NCBI RefSeq assembly: GCF_002156385.1
Contig: NZ_MVJM01000002.1
Location: forward strand, 466,921-530,920
Direction: 5' to 3'
Source: Halalkalibacter urbisdiaboli
Lineage (GTDB): Bacteria > Bacillota > Bacilli > Bacillales > Bacillaceae_D
Length of the DNA: 64,000 nucleotides
Positions 55,082 through 63,950 of this stretch are shown here, piece by piece. The position numbers and the translations under genes are program-made. Numbering within the stretch: the first letter of the stretch is position 1; each line of letters opens with the position of its first letter. Under the pieces are notes generated by a model. The model was not told where the DNA came from, ran no database searches, and saw only the letters and a list, made by a program, of their open reading frames with translations.

Positions 55082-55864
55082 CTATAACAACGACTCTGCA
55101 CCATCTATAAAGATTTGGCTGCCTGTTATATGGTTTGATGAATCCGATGCTAGAAAGTGAACAAGCTCCGCTACTTGCTCAGGTTTTCCAGGTTGGTGCT
55201 CTAACGGCTGTGACCCTTCAGGAAATTCGATTGGTATTTTAATTTTTTCAAGCTCTTCTTGGTCTGGAAACGTATTTTTACTAATATTCGTTTCGATCGC
55301 ACCCGGACAAATAATGTTCACCCTTATCCGGTACCTCGCTAGCTCTAAAGCTGCCATTTTGCCGAAAGCCACTTGCCCTGCTTTGGATGTACTATAAGCT
55401 GACATACCAAAGCTTCTAAAGGTTCGCGTCCCATTTATTGAGCTTGTTATGATAATACTGCCTCCATTTTTCTTCATATGGGGGATCGCATATTTCACCG
55501 ATAAAAACGTACTTCTTAAATTTGTTGATAATGTTTGCTCCCAATCATTCGCTGTTAAATCCTCAATTGGTTCCACCTTGCCATTAATGCCTGCATTCGC
55601 GAAAACAATATCAAGACGGCCCCACTGCTGTATCACTTTTTGGAAACTCTCCTCCATTCTTTTCGGATCCGCCACATCTGTATCCGTGACAATTGCTTCT
55701 CCACCGAATTGTTCGATTTCTTGTTTTACTTTTTCTGCATTCTCTTCTTTCAAATCTACTAGAGCTACTTTTACACCACTTTTCGCTAATTGAATCGCAC
55801 TCGCTCGTCCTATTCCTGAAGACCCCCCCGTGATAATCGCCACTTTATCCTGTAATGTTTTCAT
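55082..55864 (-). CDS. SDR-family oxidoreductase
   Basis: A 260-residue short-chain dehydrogenase. Cofactor motif ITGGSSGIGRAS (about residues 12-23), D-x-x-D strand VTDTDVADP, NAG motif FANAGING, and catalytic S/Y/K in TSSINGTR and SAYSTSKAGQVAFG. The VIICPGAIETNI-type C-terminal segment is normal. Substrate unknown. The ATG at 55864 follows AAGGAG; an earlier in-frame ATG lacks a ribosome site. It lies just before purT, but no joint function is evident. Confidence 0.88.
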   Translation of the reverse strand: MKTLQDKVAIITGGSSGIGRASAIQLAKSGVKVALVDLKEENAEKVKQEIEQFGGEAIVTDTDVADPKRMEESFQKVIQQWGRLDIVFANAGINGKVEPIEDLTANDWEQTLSTNLRSTFLSVKYAIPHMKKNGGSIIITSSINGTRTFRSFGMSAYSTSKAGQVAFGKMAALELARYRIRVNIICPGAIETNISKNTFPDQEELEKIKIPIEFPEGSQPLEHQPGKPEQVAELVHFLASDSSNHITGSQIFIDGAESLL

Positions 55865-55950
55865 TGTTTCGCTCCTTCTACAATTCGACTTTACAGGTAA
55901 ACTTCCCCTCAGCATTCCATTTCATTCACTAGCATCTATAACGAAGAAAC

Positions 55951-55973
55951 CGGGCGACATTATGCCGCCCGGT
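55951..55973 (-). terminator. Terminator overlapping the end of the 47-residue ORF
   Basis: Minus strand CCGGGCGGCATAATGTCGCCCGG followed by TTTCTTCG: the stop codon of the small ORF lies in the hairpin loop region. Confidence 0.8.
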
Positions 55974-56103
55974 TATGATTCGAATCATCACCATCCTCTT
56001 CTTCCCAATAATAAACACGTGGAAGATGAACAAACCTAACATATTCTTGCAATAATGAAGCACCAACAAATAGTGCCATTTGCCAATCAATTCCTTTTAA
56101 CAT
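55960..56103 (-). CDS. Small protein of 47 residues, unknown
   Basis: Starts MLKGIDWQMALFVGASLLQE, with a moderately hydrophobic middle (MALFVGASLLQEYVRFVHL), and ends in an acidic segment (YYWEEEDGDD). GGGGGTGG lies 8 bases before the ATG. The terminator hairpin spans its stop codon, which supports a real short transcript. Similar small proteins were not recognised. Confidence 0.55.
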   Translation of the reverse strand: MLKGIDWQMALFVGASLLQEYVRFVHLPRVYYWEEEDGDDSNHNRAA

Positions 56104-56168
56104 GCAGGCCCACCCCCTCGCTAATAAATATGGAAGATGGAGGATGTCTTATGTCATATCTGAAATTT

Positions 56169-56783
56169 TTAGGCTTTGTAAAAATAGTCCCCTGATTGAA
56201 TAAGCCCCCGCTTGTGCTCATTTTCAATTAAACTATTCGCTGCTAAATACTCCACTGGCTCATCAGGTGTTTCAATTAATGCCTGTACTTTCTCAACGTC
56301 TCCCTTTTTAAACAAATGAATCATTTCGATTAAATCTTCACGATCAATAATTTTTACAGAAGTTGCTGTCGCTAACTTCAAACAAGGCTCGGAAAGTTCA
56401 TTTGATGATGTAACAATTAATGCTGTATCTGCATCATAAAAAGCTTGAGCCGAATACACCTCTTGCACTGCGGAGAGCCCTACCTTATCAAGATATCGCT
56501 TTGCTTGAACAACAGTCCGTTGCTCCATTGTTGTAACAAACAGTAAATCGGCTCCAAAGTCGCGGCTTTTCTTTGTTTGATATGTTTCGTAACCAACAGC
56601 ACAAAAAAACACATATAAGTAATCCTCAAATTCAAAGCCATCCATTTTATCGATATCCTTTATCGTAATTTTGGATAAATCATAACGTTTTTTCCGTTTA
56701 CTTTTTAGCCAGAGAACGAAAAGTACAAACGAGCCTCCAACAATTAGGCTTAGCCATAAATTTGTAATGACAAAGTCAATCAC
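56169..56783 (-). CDS. Membrane-anchored Mrr-type restriction endonuclease-like protein
   Basis: A 204-residue protein with one N-terminal membrane span (WLSLIVGGSFVLFVLWL) and then an Mrr_cat-like domain. It contains DGFEFEDYLYVFF, the acidic site RDFGADLLFVT and the QxK motif VVQAKRY, giving the D...QAK active-site pattern of the PD-(D/E)XK fold. Members cut or bind modified DNA. Here the anchor suggests activity near the membrane. It starts at a GTG after GGAGTGGGA. A shorter relative with altered residues is at 63369. Confidence 0.78.
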   Translation of the reverse strand: MIDFVITNLWLSLIVGGSFVLFVLWLKSKRKKRYDLSKITIKDIDKMDGFEFEDYLYVFFCAVGYETYQTKKSRDFGADLLFVTTMEQRTVVQAKRYLDKVGLSAVQEVYSAQAFYDADTALIVTSSNELSEPCLKLATATSVKIIDREDLIEMIHLFKKGDVEKVQALIETPDEPVEYLAANSLIENEHKRGLIQSGDYFYKA

Positions 56784-56857
56784 AATATCCCACTCCTTCT
56801 TTCCACTATCTTATAAGGAAAAAGAAAAAGATGCAAACATTCGTTTGCATCTAAATG

Positions 56858-57391
56858 CTAGCTTCCCAAAAAGAAAGCACCATAGCAAATACCACCTAAT
56901 ATCACGAAAGAAGGATGTACCTTCCACTTTTGTAACAAAAGAAAACTAGCAACCAAGAGAAAGAATGTGTGCCAGATCCCTGTTTCAACATAAGCCGTTT
57001 CTAAAAATTGATACGTTAAAACACCTAACAAAACAGCAATCGTCGGTCGAATGTAGGCAGTCATTTTCTTTACCTTTGGAGAATCTTTAAATGTATATAA
57101 TAGTCCTAGCAAAACAATCATCAAAAACAGTGATGGTGCAACAGTTGCAAATACACCAATAAATGCACCAAATATTCCACCGACTTCATACCCGATATAG
57201 CCGGCCATTTTGGTTGCAATCGGGCCAGGAAGTGCATTGCCAATCGCTAAAACTTCACTAAACTGTTCCACTGTCATCCAACGATAGCGTTCTACAACCT
57301 CATGCTGGATAAGTGGAATCGAAGCAGGCCCCCCACCATAGCCGACGATTCCAGGAATGAAAAACGCGAGAAAGAGCTCAACATAGATCAT
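56858..57391 (-). CDS. chrA: Chromate transporter, half protein 2
   Basis: A 177-residue protein of the CHR family in its short, paired form, with six or so spans. Motifs: FIPGIVGYGGGPASIPLI, GNALPGPIATKMAGYIGYEVGG. Split CHR pairs work as a two-subunit unit that exports or moves chromate, although many members have other roles. The ATG overlaps the stop of the upstream half by four bases (ATGA), so both halves are translationally coupled. Confidence 0.88.
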   Translation of the reverse strand: MIYVELFLAFFIPGIVGYGGGPASIPLIQHEVVERYRWMTVEQFSEVLAIGNALPGPIATKMAGYIGYEVGGIFGAFIGVFATVAPSLFLMIVLLGLLYTFKDSPKVKKMTAYIRPTIAVLLGVLTYQFLETAYVETGIWHTFFLLVASFLLLQKWKVHPSFVILGGICYGAFFLGS

Positions 57392-57960
57392 CTCTGCTCA
57401 CTTCCTTCTTTATTTCTCGTCCTCAATCGGTTCGGTATCAACAACGCACCCAATAATAACGCAGCAATAACGAAAGCGGGATGAAGCTCTATCCATTCAA
57501 TGAGTAAGAAACTACACACTAGAATCAATATAGTGCCGATCCACCCTAATCCTTTTTTCGCATTCAACAAGAATTCCCATGTTAAGATTGCAAGCATAAC
57601 AGTGACAACAGGGATAACCCCCTTTGTAATACCTGCTACCCAAGCTTGCTCTTTATAGGCTGCTAACGAGGTTAACAGCAAAATCATTAATAATATCGTT
57701 GGCACAATTGATGCACAAATTGCAGTTACCATACCTAGAATCCCGCCAACTCGATAGCCGATATAACCTGCCATCTTCGTATTAATCGGACCAGGCAATG
57801 TATTACCTAAAGCAAGGATGTCACTAAATTCATCCTTGTTCATCCACTTGAATACATCAACGACCTCTTTTTTCACAAGCGGAATAGCCGACGGTCCTCC
57901 CCCAAATCCTAAAATACCTGAACGAAAAAAAGCAATGAATAGGTTCCACTGAACACTCAT
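57388..57960 (-). CDS. chrA: Chromate transporter, half protein 1
   Basis: A 190-residue CHR half protein. Motifs: FRSGILGFGGGPSAIPLV and GNTLPGPINTKMAGYIGYRVGG, repeated in its partner. The ATG at 57960 follows GGGGGAGAAG; 25 earlier in-frame codons lack support. The two halves differ clearly in their C-termini (here RNKEGSEQR-like basic tail), as expected for an ancient duplication. Direction and substrate are inferred from the family. Confidence 0.88.
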   Translation of the reverse strand: MSVQWNLFIAFFRSGILGFGGGPSAIPLVKKEVVDVFKWMNKDEFSDILALGNTLPGPINTKMAGYIGYRVGGILGMVTAICASIVPTILLMILLLTSLAAYKEQAWVAGITKGVIPVVTVMLAILTWEFLLNAKKGLGWIGTILILVCSFLLIEWIELHPAFVIAALLLGALLIPNRLRTRNKEGSEQR

Positions 57961-58159
57961 ATCTTCTCCCCCTAATGTGTTCTTTACCACCTTCTGAACA
58001 TGCAAACTTATTTTAACATGTTCTCTACTAACCAAAAAAATCTACTCGACTGATAGATAACAGTCAAATAGCTGCATTCTTTGTTGTAAGAAGGCAGCTA
58101 TTCAACCTTGAAGATAATCTACCCGATAGCCATCCATGAAGCAAAAAATCGCTTCACCA

Positions 58160-58379
58160 AAGATGATGAAAATGGGTTAAGAACGGGTATAGATTAGTAC
58201 GGCTGGCGAGGAAGGTCTATAAACTATGGTGCTGTTAGCCCATCCGATAGTCTGACCCCACGACCACGGTGCATCACAGATTGTCGCTCCCTTCCGGGAA
58301 GCACTCATGGGAGATTAACCCTACTCTGGTTGCTGCACCAGCCTCCAATTTTAATCTGCCGTAGAAAGGATGAGTTCAA
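58160..58379 (+). ncRNA. Candidate bridge-RNA region of the IS110 element
   Basis: Non-coding region immediately 5' of the transposase, with small hairpins such as CTTCC GGGAAG (58292-58303) and G/C-rich paired segments. In IS110-family elements the region between the left end and the transposase encodes the bridge RNA with target- and donor-binding loops. Loop sequences cannot be assigned without the exact element ends. Confidence 0.4.
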
Positions 58380-59599
58380 TGAAGGTCATCATTGAACGGG
58401 CATGTGGAATGGATGTTCATAAGAAGAGTATTACTGCATGCGTCATCACCCCAGAAGGAAGGTTCAAACCTTTACAACAGAAACGGTCTTTCTTTTAAAG
58501 TTAATCGACTGGATTAAGGAGCACGCTTGCACCCATGTAGCCATGGAAAGCACGGGAGTTTTTTGGAAACCCATCGTAAATCTATTAGAAGCTGAAGCCA
58601 TTGAGTTTTTTGTTGTGAATGCCCAGCACATGAAAAGCAGTTCCTGGTCGTAAAACGGATGTGAAAGATGCGGAATGGATCGCTCAACTTCCCCGTCACG
58701 GCTTACTCAAGGGAAGTTATGTTCCCGACCGAAGTCAACGTGAATTGCGAGAACTTGTTCGCTATCGTCGGAGTATCATTGAAGAACGAGCCCGACAACA
58801 CAACAGAATTCAGAAGGTATTAGAAGGAGCTAATATCAAACTAGCTTCAGTTGTTTCTGATGTTATGGGCGTTTCTGCTCGCGATATGCTTCGAGCTATT
58901 GCTGATGGTGAAGAGGATCCAGAGAAGTTAGCTGGCTTTGCTAGACGAACGATGAAACGTAAAAAGAACGAGCTGGAGTTAGCGCTTCATGGCTATGTTC
59001 AATCTCACCAACGCATCATGCTAAAAACCATTCTATTACACATCGATTTCTTAACAGAGCAGATTGATAAACTTGACCAAGAAGTAGCGAACCGAGTATC
59101 AGATTATCAGGCAGATATCGAACGATTAGACTCGATTCCGGGAATTGCGGTTCGTACTGCTGAACAAATCTTATCTGAAATAGGGACGAATGTAGCCGTA
59201 CAGTTTCCTACTGCTGCTCACTTATGTTCATGGGCTGGACTAGTTCCTGGCCACAATGAAAGTGCAGGGAAACGAAAAGCCTCAAAGGCTAAGAAAGGTA
59301 ATAAATATTTAAAATCGGCTTTAACTGAATGCGCTCACTCTATTCGCGGTTCCAAAAACTATCTCGGTGCCCTTTATCGAAGGACTTCAGCTCGAAAAGG
59401 AAGAAAGCGAGCAGCCATCGTTGTTGCACATGCCATGCTTCGAATCGCTTATTACCTCTTAACTCGAAAAGAAATGTATGTAGACCTTGGCGAAGACTAC
59501 TTTGATAAACAGAAACAGGTATCCATTGTCCGGCACTCCATCCGTCGATTAGAAAACCTTGGTTATACTGTCACAGTAACTGCTCCCGAAGCTTCTTAA
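58380..59599 (+). pseudogene. IS110 transposase with two frameshifts
   Basis: Three frame segments. 58380-58497: starts MKVIIERACGMDVHKKS (first catalytic Asp) and stops early. About 58460-58653: VQTFTTETVFLLKLIDWIK, AMESTG (catalytic Glu). 58661-59599: DVKDAEW (catalytic Asps) and a Transposase_20 domain with DSIPGIAVRTAEQ and SWAGLVPGHNESAGKRKASK. The shift near 58633 is explained by one extra A in GAAAAGCAG: removing it gives MKAVPGRKTDVKDAEW. The first shift lies near 58455-58465. Intact, it would be about 405 residues. Confidence 0.85.
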
Positions 59600-59821
59600 A
59601 CCTTTCAAAACTTCATAGAGTACCAACCCATTTTTTAAAAACACTAAAAGTGGGTTTTATTTAGTGTTGTCTTTAATCAACGTGCAGTTCTTTTAAATTT
59701 TCATGGGAGCTTAGAGGGACAACCTTCAAAAATTCTAAAAATATCGTCCTCGTTTTCAGTGACCTTCAAATAGCGTTTTTTATTTAAGTTAAAGCTACCC
59801 TTTAACAAGTAGTCCGAAGCA

Positions 59822-59962
59822 TTATTTAACTAACCATTTTGCTAAAAGTACCATAATGAATATCTGAATTCCAATTACGATTAAGAAAGGTACAGCACTA
59901 AAAAATACATTTAACAGATAAAAACAACCAATGGATAAAGTCGTATAGTACAACCACTTCAT
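59822..59962 (-). CDS. Small membrane protein of 46 residues
   Basis: MKWLYYTTLSIGCFYLLNVF, then a second hydrophobic segment, ending MVLLAKWLVK: two spans. GGAGGAATTAAA lies directly before the ATG, an ideal ribosome site. The frame is continuous with the glycosidase-like fragment upstream, but the internal ribosome site suggests separate translation. Not recognised. It is near the IS element, and its origin is uncertain. Confidence 0.5.
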   Translation of the reverse strand: MKWLYYTTLSIGCFYLLNVFFSAVPFLIVIGIQIFIMVLLAKWLVK

Positions 59963-60169
59963 TTTAATTCCTCCAAAAAAATAATTCCTTTTTAACCGTA
60001 ACATAATAAAACCTTGATTCCCTGCTGAATTCGGTACAATTTCTTTAGGTTTCACACCAACTACAGCTTCCATATCACGAATGAACATATCCAATCCATG
60101 CCGAACAGGTAAGCTAATACCATTCGGATATTGTATCGTTGTGTTAGCATTTAACGTAAAGTAATCCAT
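59963..60169 (-). pseudogene. Apparent N-terminal remnant of a glycoside hydrolase (GH115-like)
   Basis: The frame starts MDYFTLNANTTIQYPNGISL with GGAGGTGG before the ATG and has an RHGLDMFIRDMEAVVGVKPKEI segment. This resembles the N-terminal domain of GH115 alpha-glucuronidases (a beta strand pair followed by a helix with D-D-E--VG). After about 60 residues the similarity ends and the frame runs into the small membrane protein. The remainder of the large enzyme is missing. The family call is by memory and moderate. Confidence 0.4.
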
Positions 60170-60352
60170 CGTACCACCTCCGAAACTAGAATACTTGTAT
60201 GGTAGTTTACAGTGTTCGTAATGTCAATATTCATTCATAACTGATAAAGGGAATTTAGGCTCAAATCAAACAACACGTGCATTCATGCACCAAAGTTAGA
60301 TAACATCAGTTCCTAAATCGATTTTTGTTGTGGGCTATGTTTCATAAGGATT

Positions 60353-60777
60353 TTATAAAACTTTATAAAATCCTATTGCTTTCCCTTCAAATCCTCTTTT
60401 TGTATAAAAATGATGTGCATCATTTCTCTCACTGCGATTTCCGCTGTTTAATACCAATTTATTTATCTCTTGTTCTTTTGCCCATTCTTCTGCTTTTTGA
60501 ATAAGCCTGTCACCAATACCATTCTTTCTATATTTTGAATCTACTACTAAAGCAACAATTCTTATATAGTTTTCATTTTTTTCATAATGAAAACCTAATA
60601 TCATCCCAATCATACCAACAATCTGACCGTCTACTTCAGCAACTTGAGTATTATATAATGGATTGGAACTAATTTTCGCAAAACGTTGCTCCATTTCTTG
60701 TATAGTCGTTGGATACCTAACTCTCCCATTAAAAATGCCAAACCACTTATATCCTTTTCTGTCGCTCTTCTAATCAT
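60353..60777 (-). pseudogene. GNAT acetyltransferase gene with a frameshift
   Basis: From 60777 the frame begins MIRRATEKDISGLAFLMGEL with AAGGAGG before it. The family expects GYPTTIQEMEQRF next, which is found in another frame, continuing to 60353 with GQIVGMIGMILGFHY, VDSKYRKNGIGDRLI (acetyl-CoA loop) and HHFYTKRGFEGK. A single-base loss near 60715-60717 explains it. If real, the 140-residue GNAT enzyme is truncated; internal initiation at 60694 would give a partial domain. A sequencing error is possible. Confidence 0.8.
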
Positions 60778-60818
60778 TTATCCTCCTTCGAGATTTATTG
60801 CCCAACGGCGGACATTTT

Positions 60819-61436
60819 TTATTTTGGGTTACTGAGTTCCACAAAAACATCATTAGCTTCTTCCGTAACAACCTGAATATCATAAGTACCAACTTCACTA
60901 TGAAACTGTATATTCCCTTGTCCTGAAGTTGAGATACTTTCTTCCCATAAAACTTCACTTTCTCTTTCAACAAAAATGACAATATCCCCTTCACTAACAG
61001 ACGCTTTATATGGAAGTGAAATCATTCCTTCTCCATTCACATCGAATTCTGCTACCTGATAGTTCCCTTTTAATTTATCTATTGATAATTGAACGTTTCC
61101 ATTAGATATACTTTTGTTAGCATTTATAGCCACATTATCGGATAAAAAGACCATTAACCCTACGAAACAAATGATAACAAAGCCAAATACTCTTGCTACA
61201 ATAAACAATCCCTTAGTGTTTATCTTTCTTAAGATAAGACTATTAACACCATATACAAGTCTAAATACAATAGGAAATAACAATGCAAATAATAGTATGG
61301 AAAACCAATCAATTAATTGGATGATTGAAAAAGTAAGTAAAATAAAATATAGAAAAACAAAGAACCAATACCCAAATAACAGGAATTTATTATCTTTATT
61401 GACTTTTCCGAAAATAAATTCTAATAATCTTTGCAA
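60819..61436 (-). CDS. Membrane protein with extracytoplasmic domain, unknown
   Basis: A 205-residue protein with about four hydrophobic segments in its first 120 residues (FGYWFFVFLYFILLTFSIIQLI, SILLFALLFPIVFRLVY, GLFIVARVFGFVIICFVGLMVFL) followed by a beta-rich, probably external domain (VQLSIDKLKGNYQVAEFDVNGEG ... IQFHSEVGTYDIQVVTEEAND). No family was recognised. It starts at a TTG with AGGGGTG upstream. Adjacent genes are pseudogenes or repeats, so it belongs to the accessory region. Confidence 0.65.
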   Translation of the reverse strand: MQRLLEFIFGKVNKDNKFLLFGYWFFVFLYFILLTFSIIQLIDWFSILLFALLFPIVFRLVYGVNSLILRKINTKGLFIVARVFGFVIICFVGLMVFLSDNVAINANKSISNGNVQLSIDKLKGNYQVAEFDVNGEGMISLPYKASVSEGDIVIFVERESEVLWEESISTSGQGNIQFHSEVGTYDIQVVTEEANDVFVELSNPK

Positions 61437-61455
61437 AAAATCACCCCTAATTTAG

Positions 61456-61800
61456 GAGCACTGAAAAGGTGGTTTATCCTTTTCAGTGCTCTTTAAGTAA
61501 TGTGCGGAGCCGTTGCCCGATTTTAAAAGCCTTGCGATGAGAAGGGTACTAAAAAAGGGTGGGTTTCCCTTTTTTAGTACCCTTTAAGTAATGTGCGGAG
61601 CCGTTGCCTGGTTTTGAAAGCCCTGCTATGAGTGGTTTTCTCATAGCAGGGCGCGCAACGTGTGGAGCCATTACTTCTTCTTTGAGTTACAAAGAAGTAG
61701 TTTTTCAGTGGCTTCGCGATGAGCGGGTTCTCATCGCAAGGCACGCAGCGAGCGAAGCCATTACTTCTTCATTGAGTTACTAGAAAAGGTTTTTCAGTGG
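61456..61800. repeat. Composite intergenic hairpin repeat, copy 3 (with duplication)
   Basis: In order: a hairpin GAGCACTGAAAAGG / CCTTTTCAGTGCTC (61456-61491), AATGTGCGGAGCCGTTGCC, a second hairpin AGGGTACTAAAAAAGGG / CCCTTTTTTAGTACCCT (61543-61583), the same AATGTGCGG element again (61590-61608), CCCTGCTATGAG / CTCATAGCAGGG, CAACGTGTGGAGCCATTAC, and related GCGATGAG/CTCATCGC segments. The order is the same as at 38.7 kb. The 422-base gap between the flanking genes holds nothing else recognisable. Confidence 0.85.
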
Positions 61801-61858
61801 CCTCCCCTAACTTATATTCTTACTTTTAAATAATAGGAGAAAAGCACTTAAAAAATTC

Positions 61859-62879
<1,021 letters not shown>

Positions 62880-63083
62880 CACCTTTTTTAGACCACTCAC
62901 GTTTCTGTTCTGGACATAATGATTCACCCTCAAAAACTGAATATGTTCAATATACTTAATCGTGACTAACTTTAAAAAACCTTTACTAATGCCTTTTTCT
63001 TATTTTAAAGTGCTTTCAAAAAAATGAAGCGAGCAGTCGATTAATTTATATTTTACTGTGTTAGACAACAAAAGTGGAACCCT
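62880..63083. other. Gene-free stretch before the GH43 gene
   Basis: About 200 bases of A/T-rich sequence with no supported ORF, no ribosome site and no strong hairpin; it probably holds the promoter of the minus-strand GH43 gene, but I see no clear -35/-10 pair. Confidence 0.4.
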
Positions 63084-63236
63084 CTACTTAAAGATTTTGT
63101 TCATTAATTTTTGTGTTTGCTTTCCAGCAATTCTTCTCCCGATTCTTTTCCCCGCTTTTCCTTTATTAATAGCATTTATGTCTACTAATCACTTTGCAAC
63201 TGTATATAGAGCTTTTCTTACTTCATTAATCTTCAT
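63084..63236 (-). pseudogene. Small basic ORF with an internal TGA
   Basis: A frame with GGAAGGG before its ATG gives MKINEVRKALYTVAK, then TGA, then reads on in the same frame through LVDINAINKGKAGKRIGRR to IAGKQTQKLMNKIFK and a TAG. The region after the stop resembles short, basic, uncharacterised proteins of Bacillaceae (my recollection). If the TGA is a true nonsense mutation this is a broken gene. A sequencing error or readthrough are alternatives. Confidence 0.35.
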
Positions 63237-63368
63237 ATACAACATCCCTTCCATTGACATATCTTCATTATACCTGACCATTACAATTGATTTGTCTTCC
63301 CACACCCTGCATAATAACGTTATTCTTGGTCATTCTATAATTAATACTAGATAAAGGAGTGCTAAAGC

Positions 63369-63914
63369 TTGATACACTTCTTTGAAAGTCATCCCCAACT
63401 ATTTATTATTAGTGCAACGATCCTATTGTCCATACCGCTTCTTTGTTTTGGCTGGTCTCAATTAAAGAGAGCCTCTGCCTTTTACAGCTACAATTGGAGT
63501 GACATTGACCAGCTTAGTACACGAGAATTCGAATCGTTACTAATCCCATATTTTCACAACCAAGGCTATTCGGTTACCAATGTAACGGATACAAGCCTCT
63601 GTAAGGTGAATTTTGTCTTACGAAAACGAGGGATTAAGGTCGTTGTAATCGTTAAAAAGCAGGAGAACAACGTTGATTCTCTTTCAGTTAAAGAACTCAT
63701 CGAAGCGAAGGACATGTTTGGAGCAAACAAAGCCTTACTCATAACCAATCTCTATTACACATCGACTGCAAAAAAATTGGCTGCAACAGAAAATGTGAAC
63801 CTTGTTGATCGTACTGCTTTGCATTCTATACTCACGAATAAAGCAGGTATAGACCGTCCGCACCGCTTTATTGAACGAGTCCGTACATTCTCAGATTACC
63901 CAAACATTGAGTAG
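63369..63914 (+). CDS. Mrr-like membrane protein with altered active site
   Basis: A 181-residue protein with an N-terminal membrane span (LFIISATILLSIPLLCFGW) and a domain that follows the Mrr-like protein at 56169 in order: LSTREFESLLIPYFHNQGYSVTNV, then FVLRKRGIKVVVIVKKQ, then DMFGANKALLITNLYY. The catalytic DFGAD and QAK are replaced by CKVNF and VKK. It starts at a TTG after AAAGGAGTG and is followed by a terminator. It may have kept only a DNA-binding or structural role. Confidence 0.65.
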   Translation: MIHFFESHPQLFIISATILLSIPLLCFGWSQLKRASAFYSYNWSDIDQLSTREFESLLIPYFHNQGYSVTNVTDTSLCKVNFVLRKRGIKVVVIVKKQENNVDSLSVKELIEAKDMFGANKALLITNLYYTSTAKKLAATENVNLVDRTALHSILTNKAGIDRPHRFIERVRTFSDYPNIE

Positions 63915-63924
63915 AGAAAAAAAC

Positions 63925-63947
63925 CTCTGGGACACCCAAAGGTTACT
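63925..63947. terminator. Terminator between convergent genes at the right edge
   Basis: AACCTCTGGG ACA CCCAAAGGTT: a short stem with a mismatch, preceded by A-run and followed by ACTTTCTTAAT; it serves the Mrr-like gene and the gene entering from the right. Confidence 0.6.
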
Positions 63948-63950
63948 TTC

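Larger units (their letters stand above)
57980..59640 (+). mobile_element. IS110-family insertion sequence, degraded
   Basis: The element carries an IS110-type DEDD/Tnp-20 transposase (58380-59599) preceded by about 300-400 bases of non-coding, hairpin-rich DNA, the layout in which the IS110 group encodes its bridge RNA. No clear terminal inverted repeats are seen, as expected for this family, so both ends are estimates; the left end lies between 57961 and 58379 and the right end after 59599. The transposase is frameshifted, so the copy is probably immobile unless helped by another copy. Confidence 0.75.

Noticed and set aside
63058-63354. A 98-residue hydrophobic plus-strand ORF
   Set aside because: It has no ribosome site and is antisense to the basic small ORF at 63084-63236.
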